Source: Micromonospora sp. CCTCC AA 2012012
Lineage (GTDB): Bacteria; Actinomycetota; Actinomycetes; Mycobacteriales; Micromonosporaceae
Length of the DNA stretch: 64,000 nucleotides
NCBI RefSeq assembly: GCF_040499845.1
Contig: NZ_CP159342.1
Location: forward strand, 4,836,001-4,900,000
Reading direction: 5' to 3'
The notes beneath the pieces are model-generated. The model was given only the letters and a program-made list of their open reading frames with translations, made no database searches and was not told the DNA's origin. The position numbers were made by a program, and so were the translations under genes. This document shows, in pieces, positions 7,763 to 16,550 of this stretch. The first letter of the stretch is position 1. Every line of letters begins with the position of its first letter.

Positions 7763-8386
7763 CTACCGCTCCAAGGCTAGCCCGATGATCCGGTCGAGCG
7801 CCTTCGGGAATCCACCGAGATCGTCGAGCACCAGCCGCGCCCCGGCGGCCCCCAGCTCGTCTGCCGAACACGGCCCGGTCGCCACTCCCAGCCCTGGGAT
7901 TCCCGCCGCCTCGGCCGCGGCCATGTCCGCCACGTGATCCCCGACGTAGAGGGTCGCGTCGTGCGCCCGCAGCGCGGTCGCCTTCTCCTCGGCGAACAGG
8001 TCCCCGGCCAGCTCGTCCACCGCCAGCCCCAGATGGTCCAGGTGCAGCTTCGCCAGCCGGCCCAGCTTCGAGGTCACCACCATCACCCGGCCGCCGCGGG
8101 CGTGCACCGCCTCGATCGCCGCCGCCGCGCCGGGCATCGGCACGGTCGGGGTGATCGCGTACGCCGGGTAGAGCTCCCGGAAGATGGTGACGGCCTCCTC
8201 CACCCGCTCAGGCGGGAACCAGTGTCCGATCTCGGTGCGCAGCGGCGGCCCCAACCGCGACACCACCAGTTCGGCGTCCACCGGCACCCCGGTTCGTGCC
8301 GTCAGCGCCCGATAGCAGGCGGCGATGCCGGGACGCGAGTCGACCAGGGTCATGTCGAGGTCGAAGCCGACCATCAGTGCGGGCAT
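7763..8386 (-). CDS. HAD-superfamily hydrolase, phosphoglycolate-phosphatase type
   Basis: Protein of 207 residues with all four HAD motifs: I, VGFDLDMTLVDS (nucleophile Asp and general acid Asp); II, VVTSK; III, Lys in FAEEKATAL; IV, YVGDHVADM. The cap insertion between motifs I and II is of the small helical type seen in phosphoglycolate or pyrophosphate phosphatases. I start at ATG 8386, because upstream codons add an unlikely extension. It is divergent from the helicase-like gene at 8471. The substrate is not predictable from the sequence. Confidence 0.9.
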   Translation of the reverse strand: MPALMVGFDLDMTLVDSRPGIAACYRALTARTGVPVDAELVVSRLGPPLRTEIGHWFPPERVEEAVTIFRELYPAYAITPTVPMPGAAAAIEAVHARGGRVMVVTSKLGRLAKLHLDHLGLAVDELAGDLFAEEKATALRAHDATLYVGDHVADMAAAEAAGIPGLGVATGPCSADELGAAGARLVLDDLGGFPKALDRIIGLALER

Positions 8387-8470
8387 GCCGAGAACGTACC
8401 CGCACATCCCCGGCCCAGCCGGACGTCCGAGGGGCGGGACCTGCCCTCGTCGGGCTAGCGTGGAACGACG

Positions 8471-10945
8471 ATGACCACCTCACTCGCCGACCATCTGCGG
8501 ACCCTGCCCGACGAGTCCCTGGCCGCCCTGCTCCAACTGCGGCCCGACCTCGTCGTGCCGGTGCCGGCCGACGTCTCCGCCCTCGCCATCCGCGCCCAGT
8601 CCCGGGTCTCCGTGGCCCGCGCCCTCGACGGGCTGGACCAGTTCACCCTGCTGATCCTGGACGCCGCCCGGCTCACCCGTGATCCGCAGGCGGGCAGCAC
8701 CGCCACCGAGGCGATCCTGGCCATGGCCACCGCCGGTCCGCACCCGCCCGCCCCGACCGACGTCCGGGGCGCGGTGAACAAGCTTCGCGCGCTCTTCCTG
8801 CTGTACGGCCCCGAGCACGAGCTGCGCGTGGTGGGCGGCGTCGACGAGGTCGCCCCGTACCCGGCGGGTCTGGGCCGACCGGCGGCGGAGCTGGACTCAC
8901 GCACGGCGGCCCTCTGCGCGGACCCGGCGAAGCTGCGGCGGACGCTGCTGGCCGCTCCCCCGTCGGCGCGGGCGATCCTGGACCGGCTCGCGGCCGGACC
9001 TCCGGTCGGCAGCGTGCCCCAGGGCGCGCTCCAGGCCCCCGCCGTCGGCGCGGAGGACAGCCTCCCCCCGGACGACACCAACGGGGGCGCGCCGACCGGC
9101 TCGCCGATCCGCTGGCTGGTCGACAACCGGCTGCTCGTCCCGGTCTCGGCGGGGCGCGGCAGCGGCACCGTCGAGCTGCCCCGCGAGGTCGGCCTGCTGC
9201 TGCGCCGCGACAGCGGCCCGCTCGGCCCGCTGCGGACCAGCCCGCCCGTGGTGGCGAGCCCGACGCGCGAGCCGAAGGCCGTCGACTCGGCCGGCGCGGG
9301 GCAGACCATGGAGGTGGTACGCCACACCGAGGCGCTGCTGGAGAGCCTCGCCGCCGAACCGGCCCCGGTGCTCCGCTCCGGCGGAGTGGGCGTCCGTGAC
9401 CTGCGCCGACTCGCCCGGGCCCTCGGGCTGGACGACCCGACGACCGCGCTGCTGTTCGAGGTGGCGTACGCGGCGGGGCTGGTCGGCGAGCTGGAGCTGA
9501 CCGGGAGCGCCAGCGCCCGCTACGGCGGCGACCAGCAGATCCTCCCCACCGGCGGGTACGAGGTGTGGCGCGCGGGCTCGCTCGCCCAGCGCTGGGAGCA
9601 CCTGGCCCGGGCCTGGCTGGGGATGACCCGGCAGGTGGGGTTGGTCGGTCAACGGGACGAGCGGGACCGGCCGATCTCGGTCCTCTCCGCCGAGGCGGAA
9701 CGGGCCGGCGCGCCGGCCGCCCGACGGGCCGTACTGGGGGTGCTGGCCGACCTGGAGCCGGCCACCGCGCCCACCCCGGACGAGGTGCTGGAGCTGCTGG
9801 ACTGGCGGGCGCCCCGGCGCGCCCGGGGGCGGGAGACCGCGCACCGGGAGGTGCTGGCCGAGGCGGCCCAGCTCGGCGTGACCGGGCTCGGCGCGCTGAC
9901 GTCGTACGGGCGGCTGCTGCTGGCCGACGTGGCCGAGGCCGACGAGCGGGGCGGGGACGACCCGCTCGGACTGCGCTCCGAGGCGGAGTCGGGTGACCCG
10001 TCGACGGCCGTCCGGGCACTGGACGGGCTGCTGCCCGCCCCGGTGGACCACTTCCTGGTGCAGGCCGACCTGACCGTGGTGGTGCCCGGCCCGCCCGATC
10101 CGGCGCTCGCCGGTGAGCTGGAGGTGGTGGCCGAGCACGAGTCGGCCGGTGGGGCGAGCGTGCACCGGGTCACCACGGCCAGTGTGCGGCGCGCCCTGGA
10201 CGCCGGTTACACCGCCGACGACCTGCACGCCCTGTTCCGCCGCCGGTCGCGTACGCCGATCCCGCAGGGGTTGACCTATCTGGTGGACGACGTGGCCCGC
10301 AAGCACGGCGGCCTGCGGGTCGGCTCCGCCGGTGGGTACGTCCGCAGCGACGACGAGGCGCTGCTCACCGAGGTGCTGGCGGACCGGCGGTTGGAGCCGC
10401 TGGCGTTCCGGCGGCTCGCGCCGACGGTGCTGGCCACCCCGTACCAGGTGCAGCGGATGCTGCTCGCGCTCCGCGACGCCGGGTACGCGCCGGTGCCGGA
10501 GGACGCCAGCGGCGCGGCGGTGCTGGCCCGGCCGAAGACCCGGCGGGCGCCCGCCCGGGTGCCGGTGACCACCCGCAGCCTCGACCCGCTGGCCACCCCG
10601 AAGCTGCCGCTGCCCCGACTGCTGGGCGTGGTGGAGCAGATCCGGCGCGGCGAGGCGGCGGCGCGGGCGGCCCGGCGGGCCCCGGCGGTGGTCCGGGGCG
10701 GCGCGGCGCGTACCGGTCCGGCGCCCGCGCACGGGCACAACGAGGCGCTCGCGGTGCTCCAGCAGGCGGTCCGGGACAAGGCGCTGGTCTGGGTCGGGTA
10801 CGTCGACGCGCACGGGGCGACCGCGTCCCGGCTGCTGCGGCCGGTGTCGATCGGCGCGGGTTACCTGCGCGCGGAGGACGAGCGGACGGAGATGCTGCAC
10901 ACCTTCGCCCTGCACCGGATCACCGCCGCCGTGCTGGAGGACTGA
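8471..10945 (+). CDS. Helicase-associated (helicase_C_3) protein with WYL-like C-terminus
   Basis: Protein of 824 residues, matching in length and composition the actinobacterial helicase_C_3 / XPB-N-like family that lies near XPB (as Rv0862c lies next to Rv0861c in Mycobacterium tuberculosis, from memory). No Walker A motif is present, so it is not itself an ATPase. The C-terminal 60 residues (LQQAVRDKALVWVGYVDAHGATASRLLRPVSI...) look like a WYL-type sensor fold. The ATG at 8471 has no clear Shine-Dalgarno; a TAGCGT -10-like box at 8456 suggests a near-leaderless transcript. It is likely a DNA-damage partner of the XPB helicase two genes downstream. Confidence 0.82.
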   Translation: MTTSLADHLRTLPDESLAALLQLRPDLVVPVPADVSALAIRAQSRVSVARALDGLDQFTLLILDAARLTRDPQAGSTATEAILAMATAGPHPPAPTDVRGAVNKLRALFLLYGPEHELRVVGGVDEVAPYPAGLGRPAAELDSRTAALCADPAKLRRTLLAAPPSARAILDRLAAGPPVGSVPQGALQAPAVGAEDSLPPDDTNGGAPTGSPIRWLVDNRLLVPVSAGRGSGTVELPREVGLLLRRDSGPLGPLRTSPPVVASPTREPKAVDSAGAGQTMEVVRHTEALLESLAAEPAPVLRSGGVGVRDLRRLARALGLDDPTTALLFEVAYAAGLVGELELTGSASARYGGDQQILPTGGYEVWRAGSLAQRWEHLARAWLGMTRQVGLVGQRDERDRPISVLSAEAERAGAPAARRAVLGVLADLEPATAPTPDEVLELLDWRAPRRARGRETAHREVLAEAAQLGVTGLGALTSYGRLLLADVAEADERGGDDPLGLRSEAESGDPSTAVRALDGLLPAPVDHFLVQADLTVVVPGPPDPALAGELEVVAEHESAGGASVHRVTTASVRRALDAGYTADDLHALFRRRSRTPIPQGLTYLVDDVARKHGGLRVGSAGGYVRSDDEALLTEVLADRRLEPLAFRRLAPTVLATPYQVQRMLLALRDAGYAPVPEDASGAAVLARPKTRRAPARVPVTTRSLDPLATPKLPLPRLLGVVEQIRRGEAAARAARRAPAVVRGGAARTGPAPAHGHNEALAVLQQAVRDKALVWVGYVDAHGATASRLLRPVSIGAGYLRAEDERTEMLHTFALHRITAAVLED

Positions 10946-10976
10946 GCCGCCCGGCCGGCGGACCGGGCCGGCCGGA
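10946..10976. terminator. GC-rich hairpin between convergent genes
   Basis: The 31-bp gap between the convergent helicase-associated and L,D-transpeptidase genes consists almost entirely of CCGGCC/GGCCGG elements that can form a hairpin. There is no U-tract. Probably a shared factor-independent-like terminator; weak evidence. Confidence 0.35.
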
Positions 10977-11837
10977 TCAGGTGCCCGGGCGGCGGCCCAT
11001 CACGACGACCCGGGTGCCGACGGAGCCCAGCTCCCAGAGCCGGACCGCGTCGGCGTGCAGCAGGTTGACGCAGCCGTGCGACCCGATCGCCGAGTTGTGC
11101 AGGTACGTCGTGGTCTCGTGGAAGCCGATCCCGCCGTTGAACTGCTGCCAGTACGGCAGCCACACCTCGTACGGGTTGGACCACTCCTTCAGGTTCCGCC
11201 CGCCGACGGAGTACGTGCCGGCCGGGGTGGCGTACCCGGCCATGCCGGTGCGGGTGACGGTCGGGCCGAGCACGACCGTGCCGCCCCGCATCGCCCAGAC
11301 GGTCTGCCGGGTCAGGTCGACGCAGAAGGTCAGCCCCGACCCGCCCTTGCACCGGTGTACGTCGGTGTCGGCGAGCCGCTTCGCCACGTCGTACGTGGTG
11401 GCGCCGGCGCGACCGGCGGCGGGGCTGATGCCGTACCGGCGCTGGAACTTCTTGATCGCGGCGCAGTCGGCGGCGGACTGCTTCCCGTCGACGGTCAGCT
11501 TCCCGAACCCGCCCAACCGCGTCAGGTACGTCTCCACGGCCCGCTGGTGCTCACCCTCCGGGCAGCCGGTGAACCCCGTCGGCTTCGGCTTGGCGCTCGG
11601 CGTACGGCTGGGGGTCGGGGTGGCGGTGCGGCTCGGCACCGGGGTCGGGGACGCGGTGGGTCGCCGGCTCGGCGCGGGCGGCGCGCTCGCCCCCGATGCC
11701 TGTTCCGTCACGCCGACGGGTGCCGGCGCGGCGGCACCGGACCCGTCGCCCTGCGGATCGAGCGCGCACGCTCCGACGCCGGCCAACACGACAACTGCCA
11801 GGGCGACGACCCGAGCGACGAAACGGACACGCGGCAT
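10977..11837 (-). CDS. L,D-transpeptidase lipoprotein with peptidoglycan-binding domain
   Basis: Protein of 286 residues. The N-terminal hydrophobic segment VVALAVVVLAGVGAC ends in a plausible lipobox (VGAC), so it is likely anchored outside the membrane. A Pro/Ser/Thr-rich linker (about 40-105) is followed by a PG_binding_1-like segment (VDGKQSAADCAAIKKFQRRYGI) and a YkuD catalytic domain with the SHGCVNLLHADA motif, whose Cys is the nucleophile. It would form 3-3 cross-links in peptidoglycan. Start ATG 11837 (GGAGG 4 nt upstream) is chosen over a longer open frame. It is divergent from the XPB helicase gene. Confidence 0.92.
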   Translation of the reverse strand: MPRVRFVARVVALAVVVLAGVGACALDPQGDGSGAAAPAPVGVTEQASGASAPPAPSRRPTASPTPVPSRTATPTPSRTPSAKPKPTGFTGCPEGEHQRAVETYLTRLGGFGKLTVDGKQSAADCAAIKKFQRRYGISPAAGRAGATTYDVAKRLADTDVHRCKGGSGLTFCVDLTRQTVWAMRGGTVVLGPTVTRTGMAGYATPAGTYSVGGRNLKEWSNPYEVWLPYWQQFNGGIGFHETTTYLHNSAIGSHGCVNLLHADAVRLWELGSVGTRVVVMGRRPGT

Positions 11838-12007
11838 GGGTCCTCCATTGACAGTCGTCCCGCTTCCTAGACGTACGGGATGACCATCACGTTGCCTGTC
11901 GCGCGCAACTTTTTCCGGACCCCGCGCGGCGTGCAACACTGGATGGTCGGCCTTCGGCAGGTCAGCCGGGATCGGGCGACGCTTTCGGCAAGGGAGAGGA
12001 CACTGTC

Positions 12008-13687
12008 TTGAGCGGTGGACCACTGATCGTGCAGTCGGACAAGACCCTGCTGCTGGAGATCGACCACCCCGACGCGCAGGCCTGCCGGATGGCGATCGCG
12101 CCCTTCGCCGAGTTGGAGCGCTCCCCCGAGCACGTGCACACCTACCGGCTCACTCCGCTGGGGCTGTGGAACGCGCGGGCCGCCGGGCACGACGCGGAGA
12201 GCGTGGTCGACTCGCTGCTCAAGTACTCCCGCTATCCGGTGCCGCACGCGCTGCTGGTCGACGTGGCCGACACGATGGACCGGTACGGCCGGCTCCAGCT
12301 CGCCAACGACCCGGCGCACGGCCTGGTGCTGCGCGCCCTGGACCGTCTCGTGCTGATCGAGGTGGCGAAGAGCAAGAAGCTCGCCGGCATGCTCGGCAAC
12401 AAGATCGACGACGACACCATCCAGGTGCACCCGTCGGAGCGGGGCCGGCTCAAGCAGGCGCTGCTCAAGCTCGGCTGGCCCGCCGAGGACCTGGCCGGTT
12501 ACGTGGACGGCGAGGCGCACCCGATCGAGCTGGCGGAGGACGGCGGCGACGGCGGCAGGCCGTTCACGCTGCGGTCGTACCAGCGGGAGGCCGTCGAGGC
12601 GTTCTGGGCCGGCGGGTCGGGTGTCGTGGTGCTGCCCTGCGGTGCCGGCAAGACGCTGGTCGGGGCGGCCGCGATGGCCGAGGCGAAGGCGACCACGCTG
12701 ATCCTGGTCACCAACACGGTCGCCGGCCGGCAGTGGAAGCGCGAGCTGATCGCCCGCACCTCGCTCACCGAGGACGAGATCGGCGAGTACTCGGGCGAGC
12801 GCAAGGAGATCCGCCCGGTCACCATCGCCACGTACCAGGTGCTCACCTCGCGGCGCGGCGGCGCGTTCACCCACCTGGACCTCTTCGGGGCCCGCGACTG
12901 GGGCCTGGTCGTCTACGACGAGGTCCACCTGCTGCCCGCGCCGATCTTCCGCTTCACCGCGGACCTCCAGGCCCGCCGCCGGCTGGGCTTGACGGCGACT
13001 CTGGTACGCGAGGACGGCCGCGAAGGCGACGTGTTCAGCCTGATCGGCCCCAAGCGCTACGACGCGCCGTGGAAGGACATCGAGTCCCAGGGCTGGATCG
13101 CCCCCGCCGAGTGCACCGAGGTACGGGTGACGCTGACCGACGCCGAGCGGATGGCGTACGCGACGGCCGAGGCCGAGGAGCGCTACCGGATGGCGGCGAC
13201 GGCCCGCACGAAGCTGCCGGTGGTCAAGGCGCTCGTGGACCGGCACCCGGAGGACCAGGTGCTGGTGATCGGCGGGTACATCGACCAGTTGCACCAGCTC
13301 GGGGAATACCTGGACGCGCCGATCATCCAGGGGTCCACCACCAACAAGGAGCGGGAGCGGCTCTTCGACGCGTTCCGCTCGGGTGAGGTGCGGACGCTGG
13401 TGATCTCCAAGGTCGGGAACTTCTCCATCGACCTGCCGGAGGCGGCGGTGGCGATCCAGGTGTCCGGGACGTTCGGGTCGCGGCAGGAGGAGGCGCAGCG
13501 GTTGGGCCGGGTGCTCCGCCCGAAGGCCGACAAGCGCCAGGCCCACTTCTACACGGTCGTCTCCCGCGACACCATCGACACCGAGTACGCGGCCCACCGC
13601 CAGCGCTTCCTCGCCGAGCAGGGGTACGCGTACACCATCGTGGACGCCGACGACGTCCTCGGCCCGTCCCTGCCCTCGTTCGACTGA
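12008..13687 (+). CDS. DNA repair helicase XPB (ERCC3-like)
   Basis: Superfamily 2 helicase of 559 residues, the normal length for actinobacterial XPB. Residues about 1-180 form the XPB-type damage-recognition region. Walker A (PCGAGKT, about 210-216), motif II DEVH (about 303-306) and motif III LTATLVRED follow, and a C-terminal RecA lobe carries motif VI RLGRVLRPK. It unwinds DNA 3'-5' and is thought to act in repair or transcription-linked processing. The start is TTG 12008, supported by GAGAGGA 7 nt upstream. Its natural partner, the helicase_C_3 protein, is encoded just upstream beyond the L,D-transpeptidase gene. Confidence 0.95.
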   Translation: MSGGPLIVQSDKTLLLEIDHPDAQACRMAIAPFAELERSPEHVHTYRLTPLGLWNARAAGHDAESVVDSLLKYSRYPVPHALLVDVADTMDRYGRLQLANDPAHGLVLRALDRLVLIEVAKSKKLAGMLGNKIDDDTIQVHPSERGRLKQALLKLGWPAEDLAGYVDGEAHPIELAEDGGDGGRPFTLRSYQREAVEAFWAGGSGVVVLPCGAGKTLVGAAAMAEAKATTLILVTNTVAGRQWKRELIARTSLTEDEIGEYSGERKEIRPVTIATYQVLTSRRGGAFTHLDLFGARDWGLVVYDEVHLLPAPIFRFTADLQARRRLGLTATLVREDGREGDVFSLIGPKRYDAPWKDIESQGWIAPAECTEVRVTLTDAERMAYATAEAEERYRMAATARTKLPVVKALVDRHPEDQVLVIGGYIDQLHQLGEYLDAPIIQGSTTNKERERLFDAFRSGEVRTLVISKVGNFSIDLPEAAVAIQVSGTFGSRQEEAQRLGRVLRPKADKRQAHFYTVVSRDTIDTEYAAHRQRFLAEQGYAYTIVDADDVLGPSLPSFD

Positions 13688-13806
13688 CCCGCCGAACCGC
13701 GCCGGGTGCCCTTCGTGGGCGCTACAGCTTTGATGACGTAGCTGAATCAGCCGGCCGCGAGCGCCCGGTCGGGGAGCCGGGCACCGTCGCTGGCTGACGC
13801 AGAGGG
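13688..13806. other. Palindrome-rich gap between convergent XPB and sigma genes
   Basis: This 119-bp gap has several overlapping inverted repeats: GCTGAATCAGC (13741-13751), CAGCT-N10-AGCTG just before it, and GGTGCCC (about 13704) paired with GGGCACC (about 13784). It probably terminates transcription from both sides. No ORF is seen. Confidence 0.4.
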
Positions 13807-14703
13807 TCAGCGGCGGAGCGTCGTCTCACGGTCCATGCGGGACAGCTTCTCCGGGTTGCGGACGGCGTAGATGCCGGTGATCAGGCCGTCGTCGATCCGC
13901 AGGGCCAGCACGCTGTCGAGTTCGCCGTCGAGCTGGACGACCAGCGCCGGATGCCCGTTGACCTGCGTCGACCGCCACGACGTGTGGTCGGCGATCCGGC
14001 CCCAGCCGCCGGCCAGCAGCCGGGCCACCTTGTCCACCCCGACGATCGGCCGGGGCACAGCCTGCTTGACGCCACCGCCGTCGCCGAGCAGCACCACGTC
14101 CGGCGCGAGGATGTCGAGCAGTCCTTGCAGGTCGCCGGTGTCCAGGGCGCGCCGAAACGCGTCGAGCGCGTGCCGGGTCTCGGCGGCCGACACGGCCTGG
14201 CGGGGGCGGCGGGCGGCGACGTGCGCCCGGGCGCGGTGGGCGATCTGCCGGACCGCGGCGGGGCTCTTGTCGACGGCCTCGGCGATCTCGTCGTACCCGA
14301 GGTCGAAGACCTCGCGCAGCACGAACACCGCGCGTTCGGTCGGCGCGAGGGTCTCCAGCACCAGCAGCATCGCCATCGAGACGCTCTCGGCCAGCGCCAC
14401 GTCCTCGGCCACGTCGGGGGTGGTGAGCAGCGGCTCGGGCAGCCACGGGCCGACGTACGACTCCTTGCGGCGCCCCAGCGTGCGCAGCCGGGTGAGCGCC
14501 TGGCGGGTGGTGATCCGCACCAGGTAGGCGCGCTGCTCGCGGACCGTGCCCAGGTCGACGCCCGCCCACCGCAGCCAGGTCTCCTGGAGTACGTCCTCCG
14601 CGTCCGCCGCCGAGCCCAACATCTCGTAGGCGACGGTGAAGAGCAGGTTGCGGTGCGCGAGGAACACCTCGGTGGCCGGGTCCGTCGGGGGCGTGTCCGT
14701 CAT
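13807..14703 (-). CDS. ECF41-type sigma factor (SigJ-like) with SnoaL-like C-terminal domain
   Basis: RNA polymerase sigma factor of 298 residues. Region 2 (FTVAYEMLGSAADAEDVLQETWLRW) and region 4 (LAPTERAVFVLREVFDLGYDEIA) are clear. The C-terminal 110 residues are a SnoaL-like extension carrying the ECF41 hallmark DGGG (LGDGGGVKQAVPRPI). In the ECF41 family this extension both inhibits and enables the sigma factor in place of an anti-sigma protein. Start ATG 14703 with GAGGAG 6 nt upstream. It is divergent from a carboxymuconolactone-decarboxylase gene, the standard ECF41 neighbour, and both genes have near-identical promoter elements. Confidence 0.95.
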   Translation of the reverse strand: MTDTPPTDPATEVFLAHRNLLFTVAYEMLGSAADAEDVLQETWLRWAGVDLGTVREQRAYLVRITTRQALTRLRTLGRRKESYVGPWLPEPLLTTPDVAEDVALAESVSMAMLLVLETLAPTERAVFVLREVFDLGYDEIAEAVDKSPAAVRQIAHRARAHVAARRPRQAVSAAETRHALDAFRRALDTGDLQGLLDILAPDVVLLGDGGGVKQAVPRPIVGVDKVARLLAGGWGRIADHTSWRSTQVNGHPALVVQLDGELDSVLALRIDDGLITGIYAVRNPEKLSRMDRETTLRR

Positions 14704-14737
14704 CGGTGACTCCTCTTCACTCGCACTGCGTCCCCCA

Positions 14738-14767
14738 CGAGATGCCGGACCGCGCCGCCGTGTGACA
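14738..14767 (-). promoter_or_regulatory. ECF41-type promoter of the sigma factor gene
   Basis: On the minus strand TGTCACA (14767-14761) is followed by a 16-bp spacer and CATCTCGTGG (from 14744). Published ECF41 promoters, as I recall them, read TGTCACA-N16-CGTC, so the -35 box is exact and the -10 box differs by one base. This predicts autoregulation, with a leader of about 30 nt. Confidence 0.7.
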
Positions 14768-14801
14768 CCGGAAGGCTGTGGCGGTCGCCACCCGGTCGCG
14801 C

Positions 14802-14834
14802 CGTCACAGCGTGCCGACCGTCGGCATCTCATGG
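14802..14834 (+). promoter_or_regulatory. ECF41-type promoter of the AhpD-like gene
   Basis: CGTCACA (14802-14808), a 16-bp spacer and CATCTCATGG (from 14825). This mirrors the element on the opposite strand, including the shared GG before CATCTC, so the same sigma factor very likely reads both directions. Confidence 0.7.
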
Positions 14835-14868
14835 TCGTCCCATCGGAACAGAGCGAAGGACGGAAGCC

Positions 14869-15354
14869 ATGGACGCCCGATTCAACCTCTTCGAGAACGA
14901 GCTGGCCATGAGGTTCGCCAAGCGGTTCGCCAACGCCGGCCTGGTGATCCAGCAGTCGCCGCTGCCGAAGGCCACGCAGGAACTGGTGTCGCTGCGGGCC
15001 AGCCAGATCAACGGCTGCGGCTGGTGCATCGACATGCACACCAAAGACGCCCTGGCCGACGGGGAGAGCGCAATCCGCCTCAACCTCGTCGCCGCATGGC
15101 GCGAGTCGACCGTTTTCACCGAGGCGGAGCAGGCCGCGCTGGCGCTCGCCGAGGAGGGCACCCGGCTCGCCGACGCCCACCAGGGTGTCTCCGACGAGAC
15201 GTGGGCGCAGGTCCGCAAGCACTACGACGACGACCAGGTCGCCGCGTTGGTCTCCCTGGTCGCCCTGATCAACGCGGCCAACCGGTTCGCGGTGATCGTG
15301 CACCAGCGTGGCGGCTCCTACCAGCCCGGCATGTTCGCCGACGCCTTCAACTGA
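14869..15354 (+). CDS. Carboxymuconolactone decarboxylase (AhpD-like) family protein, ECF41 partner
   Basis: Protein of 161 residues with the AhpD/CMD core helix-loop-helix and a redox-type CxxC with following His (INGCGWCIDMHTKDA, about residues 45-60). Enzymes of this fold act as alkylhydroperoxidase-like or decarboxylase enzymes. In ECF41 loci the CMD-family protein is the conserved and usually the sole target gene, and its substrate is generally unknown. ATG 14869 lies about 35 nt downstream of the predicted ECF41 transcription start. A 21-bp-arm palindrome follows the stop. Confidence 0.92.
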   Translation: MDARFNLFENELAMRFAKRFANAGLVIQQSPLPKATQELVSLRASQINGCGWCIDMHTKDALADGESAIRLNLVAAWRESTVFTEAEQAALALAEEGTRLADAHQGVSDETWAQVRKHYDDDQVAALVSLVALINAANRFAVIVHQRGGSYQPGMFADAFN

Positions 15355-15387
15355 CCCAACCGGCTCCCGCCCGGGGCCGGGCGGAAA

Positions 15388-15466
15388 GGGCTCCATGATC
15401 GCCTGCACGCGACGGCACTGTCGATCGGCGTGTCGGTGCGCTGAGGTGCAAGCGATCATGGAGCCC
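15388..15466. repeat. Long palindrome between convergent genes (21-bp arms)
   Basis: GGGCTCCATGATCGCC... at 15388-15408 is repeated inverted at 15446-15466, with one mismatch in 21 bp and a 37-nt loop. The arm sequence (CTCCATGATCGC) is unlike the plain GC terminators elsewhere in the window. It may terminate both neighbours, but the sequence looks like a dispersed intergenic repeat. Confidence 0.75.
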
Positions 15467-15475
15467 GAGCCGTCG

Positions 15476-16483
15476 TCAGGGAGTGCGGGGTGGGACGGTG
15501 ATGACGACCTTGCCGAAGGGGTCGGCCGACTCGTAGTACCGGAACGCGGCGACCGCCTCGTCGAAGGGGAAGACGCGGTCGATCACCGGGCGGAGCCCGT
15601 TCGCCTCGATCGCGCGGTTCATCGCCACGAACTGGGCACGGCTGCCGATCGCGACCGGGCGGACGGTGGCGCCGGCGGCGAAGAGCAGCCCGGAGTCGAC
15701 CGCGGGCCGTTCACCGGCGCGGAACCCGACGCAGGCCACCTGCCCCGCCAGCGCCACCGACCGCAGCGACCGTTCCAGGTCCCCGACCACGTCCACCACC
15801 CGGTCCACCCCGCGACCGCCGGTCAGCCCCCGCACCCGAAGCTGCCATTCCGGGTACGTCCGCCGGTCCACCACCTCACCCGCGCCGAGCCCCGCCAGCC
15901 GGGCCGCCTTGCCGGGGTCACCCGTCGTGGCGATTACCCGGGCACCCAGCAGCCGGGCGAACTGCACGGCGAACAGCGACACCCCGCCCGACCCGAGGGT
16001 GAGCACCACGTCGCCGGGCCGTACCCCTTCCAGCGCGTTCCAGGCGGTGACCGCCGCACAGGGCAGCGTCGCCGCCTCCTCGTCCGACAGGTGCGCCGGG
16101 ACGGGCACGAGCGCCGACGCCGGCAGGACGGCATACTCGGTGAGCATGCCGTCGAGCGAGCCGCCCAACTGCTCCAGGTACGCCGGCTCCAACGGCCCGT
16201 CCCGCCAGTACGGGAAGACCGCCGCCGCCACCCGCTCCCCGTCGACCGGCCAGTCGACGCCCGGCCCGCGCGCCACCACCACACCCACCCCGTCGGAGAC
16301 CGGCACCACGTCGGGCCGGACCGGGAGGACGTAGTTCCCGCGCAGAATCATCAGTTCCCGGAAACTCAGCGAGACCGCGCGGACCGCCACCAGCACCTCG
16401 CCAGGCCCCGGCGTGGGCCGCTCGTGCTCGCGTACCGCCAGGCCGGCGATGCCCGCCCTCGAATCGACGTGGAAGCTGCGCAT
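15476..16483 (-). CDS. Zinc-independent alcohol dehydrogenase / quinone oxidoreductase family protein
   Basis: Medium-chain dehydrogenase/reductase of 335 residues. The N-terminal GroES-like part contains FRELMILRGNYVLPVRPDVVPVSDGVGVV; the Rossmann part has VLTLGSGGVSLFAVQFARLLGARVIAT. The catalytic zinc ligands of true alcohol dehydrogenases are lacking, so it is probably an NADPH-dependent quinone or enone reductase. Start ATG 16483 (GGAGAGGA upstream). It is divergent from an XRE regulator of the MmyB type, with an inverted-repeat operator candidate between them; the regulator probably controls this gene. The substrate is unknown. Confidence 0.9.
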   Translation of the reverse strand: MRSFHVDSRAGIAGLAVREHERPTPGPGEVLVAVRAVSLSFRELMILRGNYVLPVRPDVVPVSDGVGVVVARGPGVDWPVDGERVAAAVFPYWRDGPLEPAYLEQLGGSLDGMLTEYAVLPASALVPVPAHLSDEEAATLPCAAVTAWNALEGVRPGDVVLTLGSGGVSLFAVQFARLLGARVIATTGDPGKAARLAGLGAGEVVDRRTYPEWQLRVRGLTGGRGVDRVVDVVGDLERSLRSVALAGQVACVGFRAGERPAVDSGLLFAAGATVRPVAIGSRAQFVAMNRAIEANGLRPVIDRVFPFDEAVAAFRYYESADPFGKVVITVPPRTP

Positions 16484-16550
16484 GGGTCGAGTCCTCTCCG
16501 TCGGGCATCGCCGGTCGAGTCGACCTTTCCGCCGCGGGTGCCGCCGGACA

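Noticed and set aside
11055..11870. 271-residue plus-strand frame opposite the L,D-transpeptidase
   Set aside because: Shadow; the minus strand has a signal peptide, lipobox and the SHGCVNL catalytic motif.
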